From Mycobacteroides chelonae (GTDB taxonomy: Bacteria; Actinomycetota; Actinomycetes; Mycobacteriales; Mycobacteriaceae), in contig JACHLF010000002.1 in NCBI GenBank assembly GCA_014204435.1, positions 124,001-188,000 on the forward strand: a stretch of DNA of 64,000 nucleotides, written 5' to 3'. Positions 47,520 to 55,486 of the stretch are shown here, piece after piece (within the stretch, counting starts at the first letter, position 1; each line of letters opens with the position of its first letter). The position numbers and the translations under genes are program-made. The notes under the pieces were generated by a model. That model was not told where the DNA came from. It was given only the letters and a program-made list of their open reading frames with translations, and did not search any database.

Positions 47520-47937
47520 CTCGACCGAATCTCCTGTCGAATGGGGCCCGAAACCCCTCGGCATTGTCGGCGTAGCTCTCGTCGGCCTCGCCTTGGGCAC
47601 CGCGTCCCTCGTCGTGGTCGCCGACGCACCGGGTCGCCTCTTGGCCTCCGTCGCCAGCCTCGGGCTGCTGATCTTCGCTGCGGTGTCCTGGCGGTGCCGT
47701 CCCAAACTACGACTGGTCGACGACGGCCTCGAGATGCAGGGCCTCACCCGCAGCACGCTGCTGGCCCGCGCCGCGGTGGATTCGGTCACGGTGACCGAGT
47801 TCCGTCGGCTCGGGCGACGCACCCGACTATTGGAGATCGAGTCGGGTGATCGACTGATCGTGCTGAACCGCTGGGACCTGGGCACCGACCCCCGCGACGT
47901 GCACGAGGTACTGAGCGCGGCCCACTATCCGGCGTGA
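47512..47937 (+). CDS. PH-like membrane protein (Rv0010c-like)
   Basis: 141 residues from GTG 47512. Two membrane helices (LGIVGVALVGLALGTASLVVV and LLASVASLGLLIFAAVSW) precede a C-terminal domain with KLRLVDDGLEMQGLTRSTLLARAAVDSVTVTEFRR and LEIESGDRLIVLNRWDLGTDP, the bacterial PH-domain pattern also found in Rv0010c. Its function is unknown; it is probably membrane-bound with the PH-like domain in the cytoplasm. The start codon sits within a DnaA-box-like sequence. Confidence 0.87.
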   Translation: MDNSTESPVEWGPKPLGIVGVALVGLALGTASLVVVADAPGRLLASVASLGLLIFAAVSWRCRPKLRLVDDGLEMQGLTRSTLLARAAVDSVTVTEFRRLGRRTRLLEIESGDRLIVLNRWDLGTDPRDVHEVLSAAHYPA

Positions 47938-47993
47938 ACCTCACAATCCGCGTATCGTTGCCTTAGGTAATTACTGCTAGGTAAGAGGCGGAC

Positions 47994-48893
47994 ATGACAC
48001 GGACCGACGGAGACCAGTGGGACATTGTCAGCAGCGTCGGTTTCACGGCCCTCATGGTGTCGTCGTTCCGCGCGCTGGAGACCACCCGCTCTGAACCGCT
48101 CATTCGCGACGAATACGCGCGGGCCTTCGTCGAAGCCTCCGGTGAACCCCGCCTGACCGAGGCGCTGACCCTACCCAAACCCGAATCCGAGTGGGACACC
48201 GCCACCACCTATCTGGTCAACCATCTGGCGGTCCGCACCAAGTACTTCGATGAATTTTTCGCCGCTGCAACGGATTCGGGGATTCGCCAAGTGGTCATCC
48301 TGGCCGCCGGTCTCGACGCACGGGTCTACCGGCTGCCCTGGCCGGACGGCACCGTCGTCTACGAGCTCGACCAACCGAAGGTGCTGGAGTTCAAGGACCA
48401 CGTGCTGAACGAGGAGCGCGCGACTCCGCTCGCCGAAAGGCGGGAGGTCGCCGTGGATCTTCGCGATGACTGGATCTCTGCCCTGCGGACAGCCGGCTTC
48501 GATGCGACCAAACCGACGGCCTGGCTCGCCGAAGGCCTGTTGGCCTACCTACCCGGAGCGGCCCAGGACGCACTGTTCGAGAACATCACCACGCATTCCG
48601 CACCCGGCAGCTTCCTCGCCACCGAATGGCGCCGCCGGGTGGCCACCGCCAGCCAATGGCAGGACGCCGTAAACCAACTCCGACCGGAGTTCGTCAAGGA
48701 CATCAGCATCGGGTCCCTCATTTACGACGACGAGCGCAAGGACCCCATCGCGTGGCTGGTCGAGCATGGTTGGCAGGTCGCCACCACCAACCGGCTTGAG
48801 CAGGCCGCCGACTACGGGCGACCTGCCCCCAGCGAGCACAGCGAGATCACCGCGCTGTGGTCGGACGCCTACTTCATCACCGCCACACGCTAG
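47994..48893 (+). CDS. SAM-dependent methyltransferase, PF04072 family (copy 1)
   Basis: 299 residues, the usual length for the mycobacterial family of putative O-methyltransferases. N-terminal SSVGFTALMVSSFRALETTR, SAM site VVILAAGLDARVYRLPWPDGTVVYELDQPKVLEFK, and LAEGLLAYLPG. It has the leucine carboxyl methyltransferase fold, so carboxyl groups of small molecules or lipids are likely acceptors (family inference). First of three tandem paralogues on the same strand. Start ATG 47994 after AAGAGGCGGAC. Confidence 0.92.
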   Translation: MTRTDGDQWDIVSSVGFTALMVSSFRALETTRSEPLIRDEYARAFVEASGEPRLTEALTLPKPESEWDTATTYLVNHLAVRTKYFDEFFAAATDSGIRQVVILAAGLDARVYRLPWPDGTVVYELDQPKVLEFKDHVLNEERATPLAERREVAVDLRDDWISALRTAGFDATKPTAWLAEGLLAYLPGAAQDALFENITTHSAPGSFLATEWRRRVATASQWQDAVNQLRPEFVKDISIGSLIYDDERKDPIAWLVEHGWQVATTNRLEQAADYGRPAPSEHSEITALWSDAYFITATR

Positions 48894-49052
48894 CCACGGG
48901 CCGCGAGGCGCGCAGATGGATGAGGAGGTGGAACCTTCGGCCTCGCCTCAGCTAGTGTTTCCCGTGCAATCTGTTACAAGGGTGCCGTCTGTACTAACAG
49001 GTCAGTTGGCAAAGGCTAGTGGTTTGACGGTGGGGGATGAGAGCTGGGAGTC

Positions 49053-50018
49053 ATGACTGCGAACGGTCGGAGCCGTGGATTTGCCCACCAGGGCATACGG
49101 ATAGAGCTGACCCTTGCTGCCCTGCGCGCGCTCGAATCTCGTCGCGCAAACCCGCTGCTGTTCGACGAACACGCACAGAAGATCATCCACGCGGTCGGGG
49201 ATTCGTACACGCAAGCACTTCTGGATATCGGCCTGCACGAGGAGCCCTCGACAGACAACGAGCTCCGCACTCACCTGTTGACCAACTACATGTCCGTGAT
49301 GTGCCGGTACTACGACGATTCTCTGCTCGCCTCCGTCCGGGGCGGCACTCGGCAAGTGGTGCTGCTTGCCGGGGGCCTCGATACCCGCGCGTATCGACTG
49401 CCCTGGCCCGACGGCACCGTCGTCTACGAGGTCGACTATCCCGAGGCCCTCACGCTCAAGAGGAAGGCCCTGGACAACTCGGGTGCCGTGCTCCGGGCCA
49501 CTCAGCGCATGGTGCGCTCCGGACTCGCCGACCGGTGGCAGGCCGAGCTGACCTTGGCCGGATTCGACCCCGATGCGCCCACGGCGTGGCTCGCCGAAGC
49601 CGTCATCTCCAACCTGCCCGGCCGCAGCCAGGACGCCATGTTCGAGCGGATCATCGAGATGTCAGCACCCGGCAGCACGATCGCCACCGACAATGATCCG
49701 CTGGCTCCCTCGGGGCAGGCGTGGTGCGACATCGTGGACGCCACCACGCCCGAGGCCATTCGCGGCGCCGACTACTCGGTGCTCGCGCAATACGACGAGC
49801 GCACGCTCCCTGGCGAGTGGCTCTCCGGGCATGGCTGGCTGACACAGACGTTCACCAATCGGGAGTTGGCCCAGCACTACGGTCGCCCCTTCCGCGAAGA
49901 CATATCCCGAGGCTTCCACGATCTGGCGGACCGACGCCTTCTCACCGCCACCCTGCCCGCCGACTACCTGGGGCGATGGGCGGACTCACCCCTCACCGGC
50001 GGCCCGGCTCCTCGGTGA
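49053..50018 (+). CDS. SAM-dependent methyltransferase, PF04072 family (copy 2)
   Basis: 321 residues. N-terminal QGIRIELTLAALRALESRR, SAM site VVLLAGGLDTRAYRLPWPDGTVVYEVDYPEAL, LAEAVISNLPGRSQ and a later motif SAPGSTIATDND. It aligns with copy 1 over the SAM-binding core but differs at both ends, so the duplication is old. Separated from copy 1 by 159 bp, which contain no gene but probably a promoter. The substrate is unknown. Confidence 0.92.
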   Translation: MTANGRSRGFAHQGIRIELTLAALRALESRRANPLLFDEHAQKIIHAVGDSYTQALLDIGLHEEPSTDNELRTHLLTNYMSVMCRYYDDSLLASVRGGTRQVVLLAGGLDTRAYRLPWPDGTVVYEVDYPEALTLKRKALDNSGAVLRATQRMVRSGLADRWQAELTLAGFDPDAPTAWLAEAVISNLPGRSQDAMFERIIEMSAPGSTIATDNDPLAPSGQAWCDIVDATTPEAIRGADYSVLAQYDERTLPGEWLSGHGWLTQTFTNRELAQHYGRPFREDISRGFHDLADRRLLTATLPADYLGRWADSPLTGGPAPR

Positions 50019-50038
50019 GGTTTGTCCCGGAACCGGCA

Positions 50039-50064
50039 GCTTTTCGCGTCTGCTTTTCGCGTCT
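50039..50064. repeat. 13-bp tandem duplication
   Basis: GCTTTTCGCGTCT is present twice in direct succession (50039-50051, 50052-50064) in the 122-bp gap between methyltransferase copies 2 and 3. It lies about 75 bp upstream of the copy 3 start. It could be a slippage duplication or tandem protein-binding sites in the promoter. Confidence 0.7.
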
Positions 50065-50140
50065 GACCACCGGTTTGCACCGCGATCGATAGCCTGCAAT
50101 CCAACGCGCAAGTCCACGAGCCGGGAAGCGGGGTGATCCC

Positions 50141-51058
50141 TTGGACGGCAAGAAGAAGAGCGCGGTGTCCACACCGTCACACAAGCTGCAATTCGACCTC
50201 TTCTACGCCGCCCTGCGCGCATTGGAAGGCAAGCGCGGGCATCCGCTTATCGACGATCCCCTTGCGGCGGTACTCGTCAACGCCGCCAAGGAACCGTTGA
50301 GCAGCGCGCTTCTTGCCGCGGGTTTCCCCGACACCTCCACGGACGACGGCGGCCGAATCTTCTTGCTGCTCAGCGCCGCTGGGCTGATGGCGCGGTACGG
50401 CGACGATTTCCTCGCCGCGGAATTGGCCGTCGGGACGCGGCAGGTGGTGCTGTTCGCCACCGGTTTGGATACCCGCGTGTACCGCCTGGACTGGCCGGAT
50501 GAAGCGACCGTCTACGAAGTGGACTATTCGCACACCCTGGAGTTCCGCAGCGAGGTGCTCCGAGACCAGGGAACTCCCGCGCGCGTGAAACACCATTCGG
50601 TGACCGCATCCGCGGTGACCGCTTCCTGGGCAGAAGACATGTGCGCCGCCGGATTCGACCCGGAACAGCCCACCGCATGGCTCATCCAGCCGGCCATCAC
50701 CGCCGGACTCGCGGGTTCCGACCACGACGTGCTCTTCGAGCGAATCATCGAGCTGTCGGCCCCCGGGAGCGCCGTCAATTGCGACGCGGACAACTTCGTC
50801 CCCTCGGTGGACCGGTGGGACACCGCCGTCGAGCCGCTGGCACCCGACCATGTGAAGGCTGCCAACTTCTGGATGCTGACCTATCCCCATTCACGGATGC
50901 GCCCAGGCGACTGGTTGGCCGGTCATGGCTGGACGACATCCACGACCACGATCTCCGACATCGCCGCGCAGTACGGGCGCCCCCTCACCGACGCGCTACC
51001 CGAGTTGGCGATGTTGCACACGAGCCTGGCGTTTTTGACCGCCAGGCTGCCGCTCTGA
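50141..51058 (+). CDS. SAM-dependent methyltransferase, PF04072 family (copy 3)
   Basis: 305 residues if translation starts at TTG 50141, eight codons before the alternative GTG 50165. N-terminal HKLQFDLFYAALRALEGKR, SAM site VVLFATGLDTRVYRLDWPDEATVYEVDYSHTLEF, and SAPGSAVNCDADNF. The LAE motif of the other copies is LIQ here (TAWLIQPAITAGLAG), so this copy may have a changed active site or substrate. Convergent with the rhomboid gene, separated by one base. Confidence 0.9.
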   Translation: MDGKKKSAVSTPSHKLQFDLFYAALRALEGKRGHPLIDDPLAAVLVNAAKEPLSSALLAAGFPDTSTDDGGRIFLLLSAAGLMARYGDDFLAAELAVGTRQVVLFATGLDTRVYRLDWPDEATVYEVDYSHTLEFRSEVLRDQGTPARVKHHSVTASAVTASWAEDMCAAGFDPEQPTAWLIQPAITAGLAGSDHDVLFERIIELSAPGSAVNCDADNFVPSVDRWDTAVEPLAPDHVKAANFWMLTYPHSRMRPGDWLAGHGWTTSTTTISDIAAQYGRPLTDALPELAMLHTSLAFLTARLPL

Positions 51059-51059
51059 A

Positions 51060-51923
51060 CTATCCCGCGTAGGTCAACACCTTCGCCAGGATAAGACCGA
51101 TGGACAGTGCAGCGACCACGGTCGTCAGCACCCACGGCGTCGAGGGCTTGCGCACGAGGTCGGGCATGCCGACCCCCCGACACACCTCGCGGTAGTAGAG
51201 CAGTGCGCCCGCACTGAGCACCCCGAACAGCAACCCACCCATGTGCCCTGCCAAGGAGATGCCCGGCAGCGTGATGCTCAGCCCGATATTGAGCACCAGT
51301 ACGACGATGATGGTCTGTGGGTTCAGCCGCTCTCGAAGAGACAGCACGAGTGCCGCCCCCAGCAGCCCGTAGATGGCACCAGATGCCCCGGCCACCAAGG
51401 CATTCGGACTGAGCCACATCGCGGCGGCACTGCTACCGAGCAGGGCGGTGCCATAGATCGTGGCGTAGCGCTGGCCACCGAACGCGCGCTCGAGTCCGGG
51501 CCCGATCATGGCCAACGAAAGCATGTTGACCGCGATGTGTATCAGACCCAGATGCAGGAAGCCGGTGGTGATGGTGCGCCACAGCTCACCCTGAGCCAGC
51601 CAGGGCAGATACAGCACCAATTCACGGAATAGCTCGCTGCTGGTGGGGTCGCCGTCCACGCTGTCCGACACCGTCGCCGCGTAGACCAGGACGTTGACGG
51701 CGATCAGTGCCCAGGTGATCCAGGCACGCACCTGCTGCAGCGGCTTGATCTGGCGCACGGATTTCGCACCCTGCTGGACGCATTCGACGCACTGCTGTCC
51801 GACGGGAGCCGACCGCATGCACTGGGGGCATACGGGACGCCCACACCGCACGCAGCGCACCGCGGTGGCCCGGTCCGGGTGCCATGCGCACCCGTAGACC
51901 GGGACCTGACCGGGATGAGCCAT
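51060..51923 (-). CDS. Rhomboid-family intramembrane serine protease with zinc-ribbon N-terminus
   Basis: 287 residues. The N-terminal ~55 residues hold eight cysteines in CAWHPDRATAVRCVRCGRPVCPQCM and GQQCVECV, a B-box-like metal-binding domain. Six membrane helices follow. The catalytic Ser is in GASGAIYGLLGA and the catalytic His in GHMGGLLFG; the HLGLIHIAVNM segment after the first loop is also typical. It should cleave transmembrane substrates; none is known for mycobacterial rhomboids of this type. It ends 7 bp after ppiA's stop side and lies on the same strand as ppiA. Confidence 0.93.
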   Translation of the reverse strand: MAHPGQVPVYGCAWHPDRATAVRCVRCGRPVCPQCMRSAPVGQQCVECVQQGAKSVRQIKPLQQVRAWITWALIAVNVLVYAATVSDSVDGDPTSSELFRELVLYLPWLAQGELWRTITTGFLHLGLIHIAVNMLSLAMIGPGLERAFGGQRYATIYGTALLGSSAAAMWLSPNALVAGASGAIYGLLGAALVLSLRERLNPQTIIVVLVLNIGLSITLPGISLAGHMGGLLFGVLSAGALLYYREVCRGVGMPDLVRKPSTPWVLTTVVAALSIGLILAKVLTYAG

Positions 51924-51929
51924 CGAGAT

Positions 51930-52457
51930 CTAGCTGATGGTGATGGAGTTGATCACGACGTCGTCGGTGGGACGGTCGCCACGATCGACGGCGGTGGTGG
52001 CGATGGCGTCGACAACCTGCTGCGAGGCCGGGTCCACAACCTCACCGAAGATGGTGTGGCGACGGTTCAGGTGCGGGGTCTTGCCGACGGTGATGAAGAA
52101 CTGCGAGCCGTTGGTGCCCGGCCCCGCGTTGGCCATGGCCAGCAGGTACGGCTTGTCAAACTGCAGCTCAGGGTGGAACTCGTCGGCGAACTGGTATCCG
52201 GGGCCACCACGGCCGGTGCCGGTGGGGTCGCCGCCCTGGATCATGAATCCGTCGATGACGCGGTGGAAGATGGCGCCGTCATAGAAGGGGCCTGCGGCCT
52301 CGCCCTTGGCGTTCTTAGTGGAGTAGTCCTTGCTGCCGTCGGCGAGGCCGACGAAGTTGGCGACGGTCTTCGGGGCGTGGTTGCCGAAGAGCGCGATGAC
52401 GACGTCGCCGCGGTTGGTGTGCAGGGTTGCGGTCTGTGTCTGGATTGGTGAAGTCAC
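51930..52457 (-). CDS. ppiA: Peptidyl-prolyl cis-trans isomerase A (cyclophilin)
   Basis: 175 residues from GTG 52457, preceded by AAGGTGG on the coding strand at a good distance. Cyclophilin motifs: NFVGLADGSKDY, FHRVIDGFMIQGGDPTGTGRGGPGYQFADEF, LLAMANAGPGTNGSQFFITVGKTPHLNRRHTIFGEV. No signal peptide is visible, so it is probably cytoplasmic. It catalyses proline isomerisation in protein folding. Divergent from cwsA, as Rv0009 is from Rv0008c in M. tuberculosis. Confidence 0.95.
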   Translation of the reverse strand: MTSPIQTQTATLHTNRGDVVIALFGNHAPKTVANFVGLADGSKDYSTKNAKGEAAGPFYDGAIFHRVIDGFMIQGGDPTGTGRGGPGYQFADEFHPELQFDKPYLLAMANAGPGTNGSQFFITVGKTPHLNRRHTIFGEVVDPASQQVVDAIATTAVDRGDRPTDDVVINSITIS

Positions 52458-52477
52458 GACGACCACCTTATCCGCGT

Positions 52478-52534
52478 GGAAAAGACATTCATGCGGATGT
52501 TTCACAACAGCCATGCGGCACGAGAGTCTTTTCC
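52478..52534. repeat. Inverted repeat in the ppiA/cwsA divergent promoter
   Basis: GGAAAAGAC (52478-52486) and GTCTTTTCC (52526-52534) are exact complements 39 bp apart; the outer CGCG and CGCG extend the symmetry with small interruptions. Between them the 8-mer CATGCGGA/CATGCGGC occurs twice. The element is centred in the 160-bp interval between the two divergent starts and could bind a regulator of both genes. Confidence 0.45.
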
Positions 52535-52617
52535 GCGAGGCATGGCTGTCGATGCGCAAAGATGGCAATCTGAAGTACCGGTCTAGAACCACCGCCCAAC
52601 GAAGGGATCCGCTGACG

Positions 52618-53022
52618 ATGAGCCTGCTGACCAAGTCCGATGAACCCGCCATCAAGTTGACCTCCGGGGAGCGTCTCGTACGCGGACTCAAGGAGGCGGC
52701 CCTCGCCCCGATCGATGTGTCACGCGGCACCGCCGGGCTCGGATTCGGACTGGCGAAATCGGCGACGCGCGTCGCGAGCAAGCTGGTCCGGCGGGGCAAG
52801 GTCGTGTCGTCGGAGGTCCAGGACGCCGTCGCCGACGTAGCCGACACTCTGCCCGAGGTGGTCAGCAGTGCCCGCAAGCGCAAGCTCCCGCGCGCACTGA
52901 CCGGTCTGGCGGTGGTCGGCCTGTTGGGTGCGGGCGCTGTCGCCTTCAGTGTGCTGCGTCGCTCGGGACAGCCCGAGCCGTCGCCGCTGGCCCCGAGTGT
53001 GGATCCGCAACCACAGCCGTAG
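52618..53022 (+). CDS. cwsA: Cell wall synthesis protein CwsA-like
   Basis: 134 residues from ATG 52618, after GAAGGGATCC. An N-terminal cytoplasmic part (LTSGERLVRGLKEAALAPIDVSRGTAGLGFGLAKS) precedes one membrane helix near residues 98-115 (ALTGLAVVGLLGAGAVAFSVL) and a short Pro-rich external tail. Its position, divergent from ppiA, and its topology match CwsA (Rv0008c), which interacts with CrgA and Wag31 at pole and septum. Sequence conservation in this family is low, so the call depends partly on context. Confidence 0.78.
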   Translation: MSLLTKSDEPAIKLTSGERLVRGLKEAALAPIDVSRGTAGLGFGLAKSATRVASKLVRRGKVVSSEVQDAVADVADTLPEVVSSARKRKLPRALTGLAVVGLLGAGAVAFSVLRRSGQPEPSPLAPSVDPQPQP

Positions 53023-53139
53023 AGTTCACCCGCGCCAAACCGCTCGGTGGCGGGGTGTATCACAACCATGCCTGGAGTCCGTCACAGACCTATGTGCAAC
53101 CCGCGGTTTGCGCCGGCTTGACTGGATACGTTGTGCGTC

Positions 53140-53463
53140 GTGTTGAAGAACCTGCGTAGCCCGGACCAGCTCACCCGCACCGAAACCGCCAGCGGTGTCC
53201 GCGACGAGTACTCGTTGCTCATCGACGCTCCCGCCGATCGATCGTGGGACTTGGTCACCGATGTCACCCGCATGGGTCGCTTCAGCCCTGAGAACCGGCG
53301 TGGCCGCTTGCTGCGAAAGCCCGATACGGCGCATTCTTCCTGGGTTTCAACCGCATAGGGCCGGTCGTGTAGGCAACGCTGTGCCGGGTCACCGAGCTCG
53401 ACCCAGGCTCTGAACGGGCTTTACCGCTCACTGGAGCGAATCAAGGAACTTTGTGGAGCCTAG
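53140..53463 (+). pseudogene. SRPBCC/polyketide-cyclase family gene, decayed
   Basis: From GTG 53140 the frame reads LKNLRSPDQLTRTETASG then DEYSLLIDAPADRSWDLVTDVTRMGRFSPEN, a clear SRPBCC start. One base shift gives GAFFLGFNRIGPVV, then a stop where the family has Trp, then ATLCRVTELDPGS. The usual C-terminus LYRSLERIKELCGA ends at 53463. About 40 codons are missing before that end. Two frameshifts, a nonsense codon and a deletion make it non-functional. Confidence 0.75.
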
Positions 53464-53604
53464 GAGAATCGTTATCTCCAGGTGGTGAATACGCGTAGTT
53501 GACGTCCACGACATAGGCTCATCCGGAGTAGCGCTCCTGTCGTGGAAGGGTTATCTACAGGGCGTCGTTGACGGTGGGCATGGGCCCGGTAAGGGGAGAA
53601 CCTG

Positions 53605-53898
53605 GTGGGTGGTGAGCAAGTCAAGGTGAATCTGGGCCGCTTGGATCAGGTGATCGGTGAGCTTGCGGTCTTCGACAAGGAGATCGACCAGCAGATCGCG
53701 ACGTTGGAGGGTCGGGTCGCAGCCCTGCACACTCGCTGGGAGGGTGAAGCGGCTGCGAAACATGTTGAAGCGCAGGCGGCGTGGACCAAGGGGGCGCAAT
53801 TGCTGTCGACCGGCATCAAGGGCTTGCATGGTGCGTCCACGGAGGCGCATCGCAGTTTCACCGAGACCATCGCGGCAAATAAGGCGCGGTTCTCGTGA
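53605..53898 (+). CDS. WXG100-family type VII secretion protein
   Basis: 97 residues from GTG 53605. Two helices joined by the WEG turn (LHTRWEGEAAAKHVEAQ, near residue 45), the size and shape of an EsxA/EsxB-type protein. No YxxxD export motif is present, so it should rely on its partner for export. The partner gene follows with a GTGA overlap at 53895-53898. First plus-strand gene of the T7SS cargo module; no ESX machinery genes are in the window. Confidence 0.88.
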   Translation: MGGEQVKVNLGRLDQVIGELAVFDKEIDQQIATLEGRVAALHTRWEGEAAAKHVEAQAAWTKGAQLLSTGIKGLHGASTEAHRSFTETIAANKARFS

Positions 53899-54199
53899 GT
53901 CTGAAGGTCACCCCTGAGGAGCTGGAGCAGCAGGCCGCCTTCGCCGATACGGTGGCTATCTGCTGATCGATAAGCACCAAAAGCTGTCCGGGCAGATGGT
54001 GGAGCTGTTGGAGAGTGGATGGAAAGGCGCGGGCGCTGACGCCTGCCACGCGGCGTGGTCCGAGTGGAACAAGGGCTTTCGGCTGATGATCAACGGCCTG
54101 GCCGATGAGGCGCAGGCGCTGCGGCTGGCGGCCAGCTCCTACCGCAGTACCGATGGTGGTTCGGCGGCAAGATTCAACGACTCCGGCACGCAGCTTTAG
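53895..54199 (+). pseudogene. WXG100 partner protein, frameshifted
   Basis: GTG 53895 reads LKVTPEELEQQAAFADTVAIC then stops at 53966. In the neighbouring frame the text continues GYLLIDKHQKLSGQMVELLESGWKGAGADACHAAW to the end at 54199. A single lost base near 53955-53960 explains this. The second part has the WKG turn and a C-terminal YxxxD signal (YRSTDGG), so the intact gene would be the export-signal-bearing partner of the previous one. It is either a real recent mutation or a sequencing error. Confidence 0.8.
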
Positions 54200-54549
54200 G
54201 GGCCGGAATGTGGCCTGGGCTGCTGTGCCAGTCCGTTTAGTGCCGACATCTCGCGGTTGAATCCGTTGGCGGTGTCGCCGTCGATCTGCTGGACCAAGCG
54301 GGCCGATGCGACGATCTGCCCGCCGTTGTGTGCCAGTTCATCGACGAAACCGTCCATCTTGGAGTGCAACACCTGCGCGAAGGCGGTCAGCGCGGCGCCT
54401 GCCGAGAAGCCCGGGTTGCCCGCCGCAGCGGGCTCCTGGGAGGTGAAATAGGTGGCATTCTGGGCCTCAGCCGCGGTCGCTAGGTCAGTGAGCCGCTGTC
54501 CGCTGGAGGCCACAGCGGCAGGCTGGATGTTCAGGTCGTCGTCACTCAT
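54196..54549 (-). CDS. EspC-like type VII secretion target (DUF2580-type)
   Basis: 117 residues, all helical: DLNIQPAAVASSGQRLTDLATAAEAQ, then AGAALTAFAQVLHSKMDGFVDELAHNGGQIVASARLVQQIDGDTANGFN. This is the two-helix pattern of EspC/DUF2580 proteins, exported with ESX effectors. It converges on the WXG pair with a 4-base overlap. Its start overlaps the stop of the membrane protein upstream by 8 bases, so it is the last gene of the effector operon. Confidence 0.75.
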   Translation of the reverse strand: MSDDDLNIQPAAVASSGQRLTDLATAAEAQNATYFTSQEPAAAGNPGFSAGAALTAFAQVLHSKMDGFVDELAHNGGQIVASARLVQQIDGDTANGFNREMSALNGLAQQPRPHSGP

Positions 54550-55111
54550 CGATGGCCTCCTTAGCCGATGCGAGTTGCTCGTCCAGCGTCACCGAGTACA
54601 CCCAGTGCGCCGCCCATAGCGCGTAGCTGATCAGTAGCGCGGTGAAGCTGACCGCCATGTTCGGGAAGAAGGCCAGCACCTGGAAGCTGCACCAGGTGAA
54701 GCCAAGCCAACGCCAACGCTGGACACGGGCCGGGGTGATACGCCCGTCAACGATCAAACTCTGCGCGGTACCGGCCACAGCGAAAAAGCTGCCCACGAAA
54801 TTGAAGGGCACCGCGATAACGAGCCACACTGCGTCGAGTGAAAGCCGACGGTCCTGATCCTGAATGCGGCCAAGTAGGGATCTCAGCCTCCGCGCGTACA
54901 GGGTCAGTCCACCGATGTAAATCAGCGGGTACACGATCAGGCTCAGCCCGTTGAACCCAAGCAGTCCGAACAGCGGAGAGCTGAATCCTCCGTTTGGCCA
55001 CCAGATCGGTGACGCGATCAGACCAAGCATCGGCAGGGTCAGAGCGGCAGTAATCCATATGGCCTTCGGGAATTGGTTCCCGGTGGGTGTGCCTTGAGCG
55101 TTGGTGGTCAT
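54542..55111 (-). CDS. Four-helix membrane protein of the T7SS cargo module
   Basis: 189 residues with hydrophobic segments around 15-35, 45-70, 100-125 and 145-175 (AIWITAALTLPMLGLIAS, GLSLIVYPLIYIGGLTLYA, AVWLVIAVPFNFVGSFFAVAG, SFQVLAFFPNMAVSFTALLISYALWAAHW). I do not recognise the family. It lies between the putative immunity protein and the EspC-like gene in the effector operon; 9 bp separate it from the gene upstream. It could take part in immunity or in effector delivery. Confidence 0.8.
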   Translation of the reverse strand: MTTNAQGTPTGNQFPKAIWITAALTLPMLGLIASPIWWPNGGFSSPLFGLLGFNGLSLIVYPLIYIGGLTLYARRLRSLLGRIQDQDRRLSLDAVWLVIAVPFNFVGSFFAVAGTAQSLIVDGRITPARVQRWRWLGFTWCSFQVLAFFPNMAVSFTALLISYALWAAHWVYSVTLDEQLASAKEAIDE

Positions 55112-55120
55112 CGTCCGGTC

Positions 55121-55486
55121 CTATCCGAAATGGCAATCCGATACGAAGCCCGGGTGGTTGTTCGATTCTCCGCCGGTCCAGACGAAGAACAGGTAGCCGC
55201 TGGCGAATAGCAACACCGGTATCAGCAAGGTGATCAACAGAATTCGGACTGGCTGCGTCTTGGCGAGAACGATCTGTACGACGATGGTGAGCAGCAGTAG
55301 CGTCGTCACCGCTGTGATCGCCAACAGGTAGGTGTGCTCGCTGGGATCGTAGGGCCCCGATTTGCAGCCATCGCCGGTCCATAGCGTTGCCCGCCCTTGC
55401 ACCTTCGGTATCCGGATCGCCATCAAGACCACCAGGAGCGCCATGAGGCTGACCGGGAGCGCCGCCCATTTGAGGCTTTTCACCAT
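55121..55486 (-). CDS. Small membrane protein, candidate immunity protein
   Basis: 121 residues from ATG 55486. Three membrane helices: WAALPVSLMALLVVLMAIRI, LAITAVTTLLLLTIVVQIVL and VRILLITLLIPVLLFASGYLFFVW. External parts are likely the first loop (VQGRATLWTGDGCKSGPYDPSEHTY) and the C-terminus (TGGESNNHPGFVSDCHFG), each with one Cys. The start overlaps the stop of the amidase effector by 7 bases. A small membrane protein with outward-facing loops, coupled to a putative extracytoplasmic toxin, fits an immunity role (inference). Confidence 0.8.
   Translation of the reverse strand: MVKSLKWAALPVSLMALLVVLMAIRIPKVQGRATLWTGDGCKSGPYDPSEHTYLLAITAVTTLLLLTIVVQIVLAKTQPVRILLITLLIPVLLFASGYLFFVWTGGESNNHPGFVSDCHFG

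Noticed and set aside
50039..50064. Possible CRISPR-like repeat
   Set aside because: Only two directly adjacent copies of 13 bp without spacers; no cas genes in the window.
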